From: a virus
Length of the DNA: 64,000 nucleotides
Strand: one strand, 5' to 3'
Virus record (IMG/VR): IMGVR_UViG_3300009011_000012
Span: 1 to 64,000 of that record
This document shows, piece after piece, positions 35,965-44,063 of this stretch (its first letter is position 1; every line of letters begins with the position of its first letter). The notes under the pieces were generated by a model. It was given only the letters and a program-made list of their open reading frames with translations. It had not been told where the DNA came from and did no database searches. The position numbers were made by a program, and so were the translations under genes.

Positions 35965-37691
35965 TCTTCTTCATCCGTGGTTTCCCCTGGATTTGATGCT
36001 GAGGAGTTAATCTGGCCTGTCAGCATGTTGATCGCGCCTTCTTTGGAGTGCGTCAGACGTAAACGTGCGAAATAGTTTTCACCGTTACGAGGGTGAACAT
36101 CATTGATTGCTGAACCCCACAGAGTTGTACGGTTAACCAGGCTCGGGTTGGTTTCGTGGACGTAAGGAATTGCTGCTACTGCATCACCGGCGATCAGACC
36201 TGCTTTGCCGATATCGTTGCCGCGACCGTAGAAATAGATGTCATCCAGGCCAAGGTCATAACCCTGTTTCTGGAACTGCTCGCAAACTGGAGTAGGGACT
36301 TCGTAAATGCGGATAGATCCAAAAAGGGTACCGATGTACTGAATGTACGGAGATTGGACATAACCCGGGGCCAGCTGGAAATGCTGAGGTGGTAGTGAGC
36401 GCAGGAAGTTAGCTGCATCGCCACCAGCGAAGCCACCGCGAATACCTGAAGCCAGGGTGCGGTTAGCCATATCCTGGGACAAAGCATTCACAACATGGCG
36501 CATCAGACTTACCCATGATTCATAGCTTTGTGCTTCTGGAAGAGCAGCATCGAATTCACGGCCATACACGGTATGGAAAACCAGCGTGCGAAGGCGCATT
36601 ACATCTTGTTCATGGCTGAGCCACTGGCGCATTGCTGAGAACTGAGTCGCAGCCATGTTAATACCAAATTCACGGCTGGCATCAGACGCGGACATGATGG
36701 TGTGTTCAGATGCAACAACATACTGAGACGGCTTAACTTTGTAGTTACGCATCGCCTGGTTGATGACGGGGATCAGGTTAGGAGCGCGCTCGATGTTGAT
36801 CTCAACCTGTACTGCAAGCTCGGTACCTTCCGCTGGTGCATCGGTAAAGGTGATATCAATTACACCGGTGTCGTATGCCACCTTCGCAGTAGCAGCAAAC
36901 AGATTGCCTTTGCTATCCGAACCGTTGAAATACAGATTGCCGTCACCATCGTCAACTTTCGATGGTTTACGATTGATTAACAGCTTGTTATAGCCAGCAC
37001 GGATAGGGCAGTTTTGTCCTTCAAAGTCCTTAATATCGAACTTGAAAACTTTGGTTACACCATCGCCTTTTGCCGCCAGCTGGTACAGTCGTTTCATCTG
37101 ACTGTAGACGCCAGCGCTTTGCATATTCAATTCATCGCCTGGCTTGAAAGTGCCAAAATTGGTGCCTGCGATGTTGATGAGTTCGTAGATGTCTGATTCA
37201 TCACGTTCGCATGGGATGAAAGTGCAGGCATCGCTTGTGGCTGCGCCCAGGGCAGCTGGCAGAATCAGCGCTGCAAATTGAGCGATGCGCATAACACCAT
37301 CAGAACTGCGCATGGATTCAGCAGCGGACTCGAACATCGCCTTACCGGTGCCGCTATGCTTATCTTTAGCGCATTCTGTCATAAGGTTTTCGAGCGCGAC
37401 GTGACAGTTTGCCAGCACGTCTACAGCCGGGTAACGGCCGTGCTCTTGTTTATACTGGTGCATAGCCATAGCCCAGCCACCTGCAATTTGCAGGGCTGCA
37501 TCAGGATCGACACCTTCGAACATTGGCACCTTTTGCACTGCTGAGGTAAGGCTCGCCGTCATGGCGGCTTCATCGGCAATCAAATTGCCTGCACCGTCGG
37601 TGATTGGTTCGATAGTCATCGCCATGACGGAAGCCGCCCGACTCATCATTTCTTTCTCGCGTTTGCGAGCTGGCTGAATATCTTTATTCAC
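35949..37691 (-). CDS. 23: Major capsid protein
   Basis: A 580-residue capsid protein starting with GTG at 37691. Position beside sheath gene 22, length near P1 gp23 and an N-terminal propeptide support the assignment. AMFESA at residues 118-123 is the likely Pro cleavage site and would remove about 121 residues. The mature part contains GGFAGGDAANFLRSLPPQHFQL and long loops typical of HK97-fold capsids. The extreme C-terminus (TDEEEKKSE) contains a slippery heptamer that would extend about 4-50 percent of chains by 24 residues if it works like known sites; the true rate is unknown. Confidence 0.87.
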   Translation of the reverse strand: MNKDIQPARKREKEMMSRAASVMAMTIEPITDGAGNLIADEAAMTASLTSAVQKVPMFEGVDPDAALQIAGGWAMAMHQYKQEHGRYPAVDVLANCHVALENLMTECAKDKHSGTGKAMFESAAESMRSSDGVMRIAQFAALILPAALGAATSDACTFIPCERDESDIYELINIAGTNFGTFKPGDELNMQSAGVYSQMKRLYQLAAKGDGVTKVFKFDIKDFEGQNCPIRAGYNKLLINRKPSKVDDGDGNLYFNGSDSKGNLFAATAKVAYDTGVIDITFTDAPAEGTELAVQVEINIERAPNLIPVINQAMRNYKVKPSQYVVASEHTIMSASDASREFGINMAATQFSAMRQWLSHEQDVMRLRTLVFHTVYGREFDAALPEAQSYESWVSLMRHVVNALSQDMANRTLASGIRGGFAGGDAANFLRSLPPQHFQLAPGYVQSPYIQYIGTLFGSIRIYEVPTPVCEQFQKQGYDLGLDDIYFYGRGNDIGKAGLIAGDAVAAIPYVHETNPSLVNRTTLWGSAINDVHPRNGENYFARLRLTHSKEGAINMLTGQINSSASNPGETTDEEEKKSE

Positions 37692-37726
37692 TGTTTAGCC
37701 CTAAATTCGGGCGCGGCGTGAAAGTT

Positions 37727-37780
37727 CTTTTGACAGGCTTAATCTAATAACCTTGTTATATAGTCAAGACTGTCAAAAAG
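37727..37780 (-). promoter_or_regulatory. Inverted repeat in the capsid promoter region
   Basis: CTTTTGACAG (37727-37736) and CTGTCAAAAAG (37770-37780) are inverted copies flanking an AT-rich core that contains TTGACT on the minus strand. It lies just upstream of the capsid gene and is a candidate late-promoter activator site. P1 late promoters also depend on an inverted repeat and a phage activator, but the sequence here is different. Confidence 0.5.
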
Positions 37781-37819
37781 TTTAAATTGCTTGAAAAATC
37801 TCTCGTTTTAGATCTAAGA

Positions 37820-37848
37820 TTGAAAATCAGTTAGTAATTTTCTAACAT
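37820..37848 (+). promoter_or_regulatory. Promoter with C1-like operator motif, site 1
   Basis: TTGAAA (37820-37825), a 17-bp spacer and TAACAT (37843-37848). The repeated motif ATTTTCTAACA (37837-37847) overlaps the -10 element, as a repressor site would. It drives the two-gene plus-strand operon that follows. Confidence 0.65.
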
Positions 37849-37866
37849 AAAAAGTGAGAGCAATTG

Positions 37867-38262
37867 ATGGGATACAATATTTTTCTAACTTATCCTGGAG
37901 GGTCACAGAGTCACAAAATGAAGACTCTGTGCCGTGCCAGAGCGCAAGCTCACCTGCAAAAAATCCTTGATGATGCCGAGCTCCTGGCTATGGCGGAAAA
38001 GCTCACTATTCGCCATTCTGGCCGCAAGATTTTGGATATAGCGACAAGTAAGCCTGTTGATGAAATCCAAAATGCGATCGAGTGGCCAGCTGTTGGTGCG
38101 CAACGGAAAGTTAAACAGCCTGTAGCAGCCACTCTATATATGCCTGAGGCAGTCCGAGACTGGCTAAAGGGGGAGGGTAATGGGAATGTTAGCGCAGGAT
38201 TTCGTAAAGTGATGCAGAAGCAAAACCCGGCATTAAGTGACGAATGGGTTAAATCTAAGTGA
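37867..38262 (+). CDS. Small putative DNA-binding protein
   Basis: A 131-residue protein starting at the ATG at 37867. The middle contains basic helices; the C-terminal part (PVAATLYMPEAVRDWLKGEG, NVSAGFRKVMQKQNP) resembles a ribbon-helix-helix-like unit. I do not recognise the whole protein. It is the first gene of an operon carrying the repeated operator motif, on the strand opposite to the structural genes, so it is probably silent in the lysogen and made early after induction. Confidence 0.55.
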   Translation: MGYNIFLTYPGGSQSHKMKTLCRARAQAHLQKILDDAELLAMAEKLTIRHSGRKILDIATSKPVDEIQNAIEWPAVGAQRKVKQPVAATLYMPEAVRDWLKGEGNGNVSAGFRKVMQKQNPALSDEWVKSK

Positions 38263-38717
38263 GTCACGTCAATCCATCCCGAACACAATACCGCCTTATG
38301 CTGGCAATAGCCTCCGCTATACCCACTAGCCTGAATCCTCCTCTGGGCTGGCCTGCTGTAGTGGATGACTGTGGCCAGTATTACGGTTCCGATATTTTTG
38401 GGGAAACGAAGGCTCTCGCGCAGCTCTGCAAGGCTGGGGTATTGCATTGCATCGGTGAGCCGGATGATTTCGTTGTTCAACTGGCAGATCGGGATTCCTT
38501 CTTATTGTCGTGGAAGTCCGGTGCACGTGAGGCAGGTTTAGGTAATGGCATAGGGTACATTGATTATAGTGATTGTCCTTTGGCCTTTGCTGCTGGTTAC
38601 ATGCACTGGCATAACCGGTGTAAGGGAAGGGTGCGTGAATATAGGATCAGCGAGTTCCATGTTTGCCACGGCTTCGAAGAGGCTGACAACCAAGACATAT
38701 GGCTACAAGAGCCTTAG
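38259..38717 (+). CDS. Protein of unknown function
   Basis: A 152-residue protein that starts with GTG overlapping the previous stop (GTGA). Mixed composition with several Cys and His (DDCGQYYG, LHCIGEPDD, YMHWHNRCKG, FHVCHGFEE), which could bind a metal, and no signal peptide. No family recognised. Ends before a strong terminator. Confidence 0.5.
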   Translation: MSHVNPSRTQYRLMLAIASAIPTSLNPPLGWPAVVDDCGQYYGSDIFGETKALAQLCKAGVLHCIGEPDDFVVQLADRDSFLLSWKSGAREAGLGNGIGYIDYSDCPLAFAAGYMHWHNRCKGRVREYRISEFHVCHGFEEADNQDIWLQEP

Positions 38718-38729
38718 TTGAAGCTACAT

Positions 38730-38753
38730 AAAAGGCCGCATAGCGGCCTTTTT
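38730..38753. terminator. Bidirectional terminator
   Basis: AAAAGGCCGC-ATA-GCGGCCTTTTT, a 10-bp stem with A and T tracts on both sides, between the converging gene at 38259 and the spanin genes. Confidence 0.9.
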
Positions 38754-38754
38754 G

Positions 38755-39066
38755 TTATTGGAAAGCTTCTTTGTTGCGTTTGTTTATCAGAAAATTTCGT
38801 TCGTTACACTCATCAACTTTGGTGAAGATTGTTTCCGTGTACGCCGGATACTGGTTAAACAAGATGGGAGAGTTTTCAGGAACTATGCACGGTTGGTAAT
38901 CCATCACCGTTGCCATGTGCTTGCTGTTCGTTGTTATCGTAACCTTCACGGGCTCTACGGTTGATTTCTTTTGCCCGGTCCCGCTGCATCCGGATAACGT
39001 CATCAGGAACAGGCTCATCACTAACACCGGCATTGAGAAGTGCTTTTTCCAGACGGTTGATTTCAT
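38755..39066 (-). CDS. Rz1: Outer-membrane spanin (Rz1-like lipoprotein)
   Basis: A 103-residue lipoprotein: signal peptide with lipobox LSGC (Cys27), then a short polar domain. It overlaps the Rz-like gene out of frame by about 190 bp, the hallmark of Rz/Rz1 pairs. It would be anchored in the outer membrane and join the inner-membrane spanin to fuse the two membranes at the last step of lysis. It is longer than lambda Rz1 and not especially Pro-rich. Confidence 0.75.
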   Translation of the reverse strand: MKSTVWKKHFSMPVLVMSLFLMTLSGCSGTGQKKSTVEPVKVTITTNSKHMATVMDYQPCIVPENSPILFNQYPAYTETIFTKVDECNERNFLINKRNKEAFQ

Positions 39067-39352
39067 CCCGGCTTTTCTCCTGTTGTTTGGAAAGTTTGAT
39101 TTCTAAATCTGCAACTTTTTGTTGGTAGTTTTGCTCAACACTATTCAGCCGCTTTCGCTCTTCGAGCTCTGCTTTCCTTTGAGCCTCGCTGAGGTTCAAA
39201 GCGCCTTCCAGAGTGCTTACATTTGTATTTAAGGTCGAATTTGCGGCCTCAAGTCTCTCTATGTAGTCAAAGTGGTCGGATACTGCATTCACGGTCTTAT
39301 AGCCTGCAAATAACAGAAGCATGGCCACAACTGCGATGATGGTGTTTTTCAA
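38876..39352 (-). CDS. Rz: Inner-membrane spanin (Rz-like)
   Basis: A 158-residue protein: one N-terminal membrane segment (TIIAVVAMLLLFAGYKTV) and a long periplasmic coiled coil (AQRKAELEERKRLNSVEQNYQQKVADLEIKLSKQ in part), the class of Rz. It contains the Rz1 gene start in another frame. It stands apart from the holin genes at 11 kb; in P1 the spanin-like genes lie near lyz. Confidence 0.75.
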   Translation of the reverse strand: MKNTIIAVVAMLLLFAGYKTVNAVSDHFDYIERLEAANSTLNTNVSTLEGALNLSEAQRKAELEERKRLNSVEQNYQQKVADLEIKLSKQQEKSRDEINRLEKALLNAGVSDEPVPDDVIRMQRDRAKEINRRAREGYDNNEQQAHGNGDGLPTVHSS

Positions 39353-39353
39353 G

Positions 39354-40136
39354 TTATTCCTCCTTCAGAGATTCGATTACACCAGCGGGCATCAGCAGGC
39401 TTAATGCAGGTAAGATGGCCTGATTAGTCATCATTGAGCCTGTTAGGGTTATAGCTACTGCGTTATGCAGACTGGCAGCCGCGAGCACTGTCGATTCACT
39501 GATTTTTGAAGCCGCTATTTGTGTCGCAGCGGTCGCTGTTAAGATCTCGTCGGTTACGGCCGCAGCGGTTTCTACGGCGGTTTTCAGCGCCAATATCTCT
39601 TCGTCGGTTAAAGAAGGCGGCACCGGCGCACCACCAGCTCCAGCACCTCCCTCTGTGCCGGTAGTCGTACCGTTTGAAAGCTTATTGTTTATGGCTGTCA
39701 TGGACGCCTGCAACTCGTCGATGTTGAATTCATTCACGCTCATTTTAAGCGACCGGGGTATGCCTTCGTCTCCCATACCGGCAACGAGAGGGAATGGTTC
39801 ACTCACAGGTAACGAAGCTGCTTTTACATGGCATTCCCAACCCAGCTTCATCTGTAAGAGGTCAGACGGCGTGCAATATGGAGATATGGCTCCTGCAAGT
39901 GCGCTTGCAGCATTAGCTGCTTGCGTAATGATCTCTGTGAACGCTGGAAGCTGAGACGTATACGCACTGACCGAAGGTGGGTAAGACATTCCAGGTTGAA
40001 TAAGCGTTCCGATAGTTGTCGCCAAGTTAGTAGCGGCATCTTCAGCTTCTCTGCTTAATTTGACAGTTGCAGGCGTATTTAAGCCTGCCTGATTAAGGAT
40101 ATTGAAGGCATCAATCTGGCCTTGGGTATCGAGCAT
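39354..40136 (-). CDS. Putative baseplate/spike-associated protein
   Basis: A 260-residue, Ala- and Thr-rich helical protein with a Gly-rich hinge (TTTGTEGGAGAGGAPVPP) separating two halves. It contains one Cys-x-x-Ser turn near CTPSDLLQMKLGWEC. It directly follows the PAAR gene with a one-base overlap and precedes the spanins. No family recognised. Translational coupling to PAAR suggests a baseplate or injected protein. Confidence 0.5.
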   Translation of the reverse strand: MLDTQGQIDAFNILNQAGLNTPATVKLSREAEDAATNLATTIGTLIQPGMSYPPSVSAYTSQLPAFTEIITQAANAASALAGAISPYCTPSDLLQMKLGWECHVKAASLPVSEPFPLVAGMGDEGIPRSLKMSVNEFNIDELQASMTAINNKLSNGTTTGTEGGAGAGGAPVPPSLTDEEILALKTAVETAAAVTDEILTATAATQIAASKISESTVLAAASLHNAVAITLTGSMMTNQAILPALSLLMPAGVIESLKEE

Positions 40137-40420
40137 TATTCAACCTCAAATGAGCCATCACCGGTCGCAACTACCGATCCGCACGAAACTGGGTCGCCAA
40201 CACAAACTCCCGCTTTACCTCCAATGACGAACCATGGGCGAGTAGAAACAGCCGCGCCCGGGTGTGAGCTATTCCCGTCGCTATGATCAGGAAACGCATT
40301 TCCATCCACTACTACCGGTTTTCCATTAACTGTGAACCAGGGCACTGTCTCTGCTACTTGGCGGGATGGAAACCCGCCATGCCCGGAGCAAACAGTATCG
40401 CTGATCGCAATAGCACTCAT
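40136..40420 (-). CDS. PAAR-domain spike tip protein
   Basis: A 94-residue PAAR-like protein; start ATG at 40420 after AGGAGG. Pattern: AIAISDTVCSGHGGFPSRQV, FPDHSDGNSSHPG, CVGDPVSCGSVVATGDGSFEV, with conserved His and Cys residues that usually bind a metal ion at the tip of a sharpened cone. PAAR proteins cap the central spike of contractile injection machines and pierce the outer membrane. Confidence 0.85.
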   Translation of the reverse strand: MSAIAISDTVCSGHGGFPSRQVAETVPWFTVNGKPVVVDGNAFPDHSDGNSSHPGAAVSTRPWFVIGGKAGVCVGDPVSCGSVVATGDGSFEVE

Positions 40421-40509
40421 AACGCCTCCTTTGATCTTGTGGAATTCTGGTCGGTTTGTGATTTGACGTGATAGCCCGCCGGAGGACTTGTGATGTTGAG
40501 TAAAGATAA

Positions 40510-40622
40510 ATTCTCTTTTCGTTCTCAAAACAATCTCAATTCAGTCTCTTGTTAAGTGCCATTTCACTTGTTATTCTCTCTTCGTTCTCAGTTATGTATC
40601 TTTATAAACTCTTATGTGTCTC
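40510..40622 (+). other. parC: parC centromere and promoter of parMR
   Basis: CTC trinucleotides within TTCGTTCTCA-like repeats recur every 11 bp at 40513, 40524, 40535, 40546 and again at 40576, 40587, 40609 and 40620 (one position, 40598, degenerate). Two arrays of 11-bp ParR repeats flanking the promoter is the arrangement of plasmid R1 parC. TTGTTA and TTATTC, 16 bp apart, lie between the arrays. ParR would bind both arrays, repressing transcription and seeding ParM filaments. Confidence 0.8.
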
Positions 40623-40636
40623 AGAAGTGGAGCAAT

Positions 40637-41596
40637 ATGATGCGCATTTTTATCGACGATGGTTCAACTAATATCAAAATGTTGTGGGAAGAGGGTGGTA
40701 AGACCTTCACTCACATCAGCCCTAACAGCTTCAAGCGAGGATGGTCGGCAACGTTCGGTTCAGGAAAACCGTTCAACTATTTAGTTGATGGGGAGAAGTA
40801 TTCCTTTGATCTGATTACGCCGGACGTTCTGCCTACAAACAATGTTGAATGGCAGTACAGCCCGTTAAATGCCCTGGCCATACACCACGCACTACAGACA
40901 AGCGGCATAGAGCCACAAGATGTAGAGGTTATTGTTACCTTGCCACTGGCTGAGTATTACGACGAGGATGCTCAGTACCGCCTGGATAACATTGAGCGTA
41001 AAAAGAAGAGTGTCATGCGCTCTGTGGAACTGAATAAGGGGAGCGGCTTCAACATCACCAAAGTTAAGGTGCTCCCGGAGTCTATTCCTGCTGGCGTTAG
41101 CCTCTGCGCGGATCTCAAACCGTCTCATTCAGCTTTGATCGTAGACTTGGGAGGGACCACGCTCGATGTCTCGATGGTGGCCGGTCAAATGACTTCAGTA
41201 TCCCGCGTCTATGGCGACTCACGGCTAGGAGTATCATTAGTAACTGATGCCGTTAAACTGGCCCTGGCTAAGGCGGAAACAGCAACGTCCAGCTACAACG
41301 TAGACCAGATCATTATTAACCGTAATGACGCGGAATTTTTGGCCGAAAACATTAACGACCCTGCAGCCATTGATTTTGTCAAAAAAGAGATCACGTCCAG
41401 CATCGAGCGTCTTTGCAAACGCGTGAATGATGTTATTAGCAGTTTCAAAGGGTATTCTCATGTTATTGTAATTGGAGGTGGCGCACCGCTAGTGGCTGAC
41501 TCTATCCGTGATCATGTTGCTATCCGTGATGATCGCTTTTTTGTGGCCGACGAACCTCAATTTGCTCTCGTTCGTGGCCTTAAACTACTCGGTTAA
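40637..41596 (+). CDS. parM: Actin-like partition ATPase ParM/StbA
   Basis: About 319 residues, very similar along its length to R1 ParM: MRIFIDDGSTNIKMLWEE (phosphate 1), ISPNSFKRGW, VTLPLAEYYD, LIVDLGGTTLDVS (phosphate 2), GDSRLGVSLVTDAVK and HVIVIGGGAPLVADSI (adenosine). Two adjacent ATGs (40637, 40640) are possible; the second aligns with R1 ParM. The protein polymerises into filaments between ParR-parC complexes and pushes plasmid copies apart. It is followed by parR. Confidence 0.95.
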   Translation: MMRIFIDDGSTNIKMLWEEGGKTFTHISPNSFKRGWSATFGSGKPFNYLVDGEKYSFDLITPDVLPTNNVEWQYSPLNALAIHHALQTSGIEPQDVEVIVTLPLAEYYDEDAQYRLDNIERKKKSVMRSVELNKGSGFNITKVKVLPESIPAGVSLCADLKPSHSALIVDLGGTTLDVSMVAGQMTSVSRVYGDSRLGVSLVTDAVKLALAKAETATSSYNVDQIIINRNDAEFLAENINDPAAIDFVKKEITSSIERLCKRVNDVISSFKGYSHVIVIGGGAPLVADSIRDHVAIRDDRFFVADEPQFALVRGLKLLG

Positions 41597-41607
41597 CAGG
41601 AGTATGT

Positions 41608-41988
41608 ATGTCCCAGGACCGCAGAAAGGTACTTCTGTATCTTCGCCGGACTAAAATCGCCAACGAGCGTTTTGTTGATGAACGATTAGAATCATATCCT
41701 AATCGTGTTCGCGGCGATGTTGCTCGGACTGCGTTGCTGGCCGGTTTTGCATTAGCTGAAATCGATAGCCGGTTGCCTGGCATTCTCGCTGCCACACTCG
41801 GCGACGAGACAAAGGGTGAAACCATACGCGCTATATTGGCGTCATTCTTAGAACTTCAGTCACCATCAGCTGAGCCAGCCGTAAAGCCAACCGAAGAAAC
41901 GCGGTTGCCCGGGGAAACAAGCAAGGGAAATCCTGACGAGACTGATAATTCAGCGATCAAGCGGTTTTCCAGCCAGTTCCCTGAATAA
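41608..41988 (+). CDS. parR: Centromere-binding adaptor ParR
   Basis: A 126-residue protein 11 bp after parM. The N-terminal half is a ribbon-helix-helix DNA-binding domain (RRKVLLYLRRTKIANERFVD, RVRGDVARTALLAGFALAEID). The C-terminal half is polar and disordered, ending NSAIKRFSSQFPE, the type of tail that contacts ParM filament ends. It binds the 11-bp parC repeats and represses the operon. Confidence 0.85.
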   Translation: MSQDRRKVLLYLRRTKIANERFVDERLESYPNRVRGDVARTALLAGFALAEIDSRLPGILAATLGDETKGETIRAILASFLELQSPSAEPAVKPTEETRLPGETSKGNPDETDNSAIKRFSSQFPE

Positions 41989-42017
41989 AAAAAGCCCCTA
42001 TTAAGGGGCTTTTTTTA
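41986..42017. terminator. Bidirectional terminator between parR and dmt
   Basis: AAAAAAAGCCCC-TATTAA-GGGGCTTTTTTT: perfect stem with A/T tracts on both sides. It reuses the same 18-base hairpin as 6863-6880. Confidence 0.92.
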
Positions 42018-44063
42018 GCATCCAAGTTTAGCCAGGATATCACTGGCCATCTCCCGGCTACCGGATTTACACGACACCGAACGCCGAGCCTGCAGCTGGT
42101 GGAGGTCAAAACCGTTATTGCGGTACAACTCCCGTATTTTAGGCGCGCCGCTGTTCGTGATAAGCACCTTTGCTCCTCGCTTATTAGCTGCCACCAGCAG
42201 TGAAACCAATCTTTCCTGTTCGTCAAAACCAAAGCTGTGGCCAGAATAGCTCGTGAAACCATTCTTGCCCGGCATGGGCTCGTATGGAGGGTCACAAAAA
42301 ATAACATCGCCTTCACCGGCCTGCGTGATCACGCCAGCGAAGTCGCCAGTGACAAACTCGCTTATGTTTGCCGCCCCAAGGAACTGCTCCATCTCTTCAA
42401 GTGGGAAGCGAGGCGCTTTATATTTGCCGTAACCAACATTGAATTCTCCGGACAGGTTATAGCGCACAAGGCCGTTGAATGCGTGACGGTTAAGGTACAA
42501 GAACGCAGCGGCTAAATGACAGTCGTCTAAAGCTTTCTCATTGAACAACCTACGTATTCGAAGAAATGAATCGGCGGTATTGTAGTTCTCGAAGTAATGA
42601 TGGGCGAGGGTTATAAGAGCATGCCCCTCACGCTGTAATACCTTATAGAAATTGATTAGGTGGCCGTTAACATCATTAAGCAGATTCTGTTTATAGCCCG
42701 CATTGGTAAAGACCGAGCCGCCGCCGACAAATGGCTCGATCAAACGTTTCCCGTGCGGCAAGTGCTCATTCAACACTTCCATTACGGAAAACTTGCCACC
42801 AGCCCATTTGAAGATCGGGCGCTCAAACTCTTCCGGCGCGCGAACGACGCGAAGGTGTGTAACGGTGCTCTTGAGAGGGCTAGCCTCGCGAATAGCATCA
42901 TCTATACGCTTGCCTATCCATCTCATTACCGGCACCGCCATAGAGTTTCCCAGAGCTTTGTAGCGCGGACCATCAGCTGCAAGTTTTTTTGCTTCTTCGA
43001 CTGTAATATCTGGGAAGTAATGATGCAGATGGGTAATGTCATCCTCTCGGATTTGCTTACGCTTTGCTGTAGGGATGAGGGTGTACTGGTCAGGGAAGCC
43101 CTGAAGTCGTTCGCATTCAACTGGAGTTAAGCGCCGAACATTAATCGGGTCCACTGTCACAACAATTGGAGCCTCATGATTACAGGTAAGCGTTGGCGTT
43201 GCGCCATCAGTTTTGATCTCTGCTCCGCCTTGGCCATGTGCCATAGCTATCAGATGGTTTTTTTCGACTTCGCAACTGAGTCCAGTGCCATGCGTAGCAT
43301 TGTCGGCAGAGTTCTGCCGCGCGCTCCGGCCCGGCGGAGTATCCCTGCGCTCGCCTTCGCGCTCAAATAGTATTTCGGATGGATCGATGTCTGTTCGAGC
43401 ACTTGAGACAACGAAGACACGGTTGCGTTGTTGGGCCACGCCGAAGTATTGGGCATCGAGGGTTCGCCAGGCCACTTTGCGCTTTCGCCCAATAACACAA
43501 CCAGACTTTGGCCACTTTGGAAAATGTTGACTGGCTTTTTTGCTCCATGTCCAGAAAGCACTGGATTTTCCGTCTGCAGGTCGTTGACCTGGTTCAAATG
43601 GATCATCTTCACCAGCCAATCCGGCAAGGAAACAGCCGAATGCGTTATCTGTGGAGCTGAGGACTCCGCTAACATTTTCCCACACCGAGATTGCTGGCTG
43701 GTGGCCAGATTTAATACGTGTTTCATCGATAACATCCAGTAACTCAACATATTTTAGAGTCAGCTGCCCACGCTCGTCTTCCAAACCACCACGTAACCCG
43801 GCAATTGAAAATGCTTGGCAGGGCGTGCCACCCACCAGCAAATCAGGGGCATTAATCTCACCCGAAGCAATGCGACTGGCTATTTGCGTCATATCCCCTA
43901 AGTTCACAGTGTCGGGATAACGATAAGCAAGTACAGCTGAAGGGAAGGGGGCTATCTCGCTCAGCCAGTCGGCGCTCCACCCAAGCGGCCCCCAGGCGCA
44001 GCTGGCCGCCTCAATACCAGAGCAAACTGAGCCGAAGCTTACCTTAGCGTTGTGCTTCGCCAC
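42015..44063 (-). CDS. dmt: Bifunctional DNA methyltransferase Dmt (Dcm-like plus Dam-like)
   Basis: About 682 residues. The likely start is the GTG at 44063 (VAKHNAKVSFGSVCSGIEAAS), 20 bp inside rdgC; a TTG lies one codon upstream. The N-terminal 400 residues are a C5-cytosine methylase: SAM motif FGSVCSGIEA, catalytic GTPCQAFSIAG, ENV in VWENVSGVL, and QRNRVFVV. The C-terminal 260 residues are an N6-adenine (Dam-type) methylase: KWAGGK, IEPFVGGGSVF and DPPYEP. P1 Dmt has the same fusion. It can mark phage DNA against host enzymes and, through GATC methylation, affect oriR function and packaging. Confidence 0.93.
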   Translation of the reverse strand: MAKHNAKVSFGSVCSGIEAASCAWGPLGWSADWLSEIAPFPSAVLAYRYPDTVNLGDMTQIASRIASGEINAPDLLVGGTPCQAFSIAGLRGGLEDERGQLTLKYVELLDVIDETRIKSGHQPAISVWENVSGVLSSTDNAFGCFLAGLAGEDDPFEPGQRPADGKSSAFWTWSKKASQHFPKWPKSGCVIGRKRKVAWRTLDAQYFGVAQQRNRVFVVSSARTDIDPSEILFEREGERRDTPPGRSARQNSADNATHGTGLSCEVEKNHLIAMAHGQGGAEIKTDGATPTLTCNHEAPIVVTVDPINVRRLTPVECERLQGFPDQYTLIPTAKRKQIREDDITHLHHYFPDITVEEAKKLAADGPRYKALGNSMAVPVMRWIGKRIDDAIREASPLKSTVTHLRVVRAPEEFERPIFKWAGGKFSVMEVLNEHLPHGKRLIEPFVGGGSVFTNAGYKQNLLNDVNGHLINFYKVLQREGHALITLAHHYFENYNTADSFLRIRRLFNEKALDDCHLAAAFLYLNRHAFNGLVRYNLSGEFNVGYGKYKAPRFPLEEMEQFLGAANISEFVTGDFAGVITQAGEGDVIFCDPPYEPMPGKNGFTSYSGHSFGFDEQERLVSLLVAANKRGAKVLITNSGAPKIRELYRNNGFDLHQLQARRSVSCKSGSREMASDILAKLGC

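Noticed and set aside
37879-37898. TTTTTCTAACTT, a seventh copy of the operator-like motif
   Set aside because: It matches only TTTTCTAAC, lies inside the coding sequence of the 37867 gene, and has no promoter next to it.
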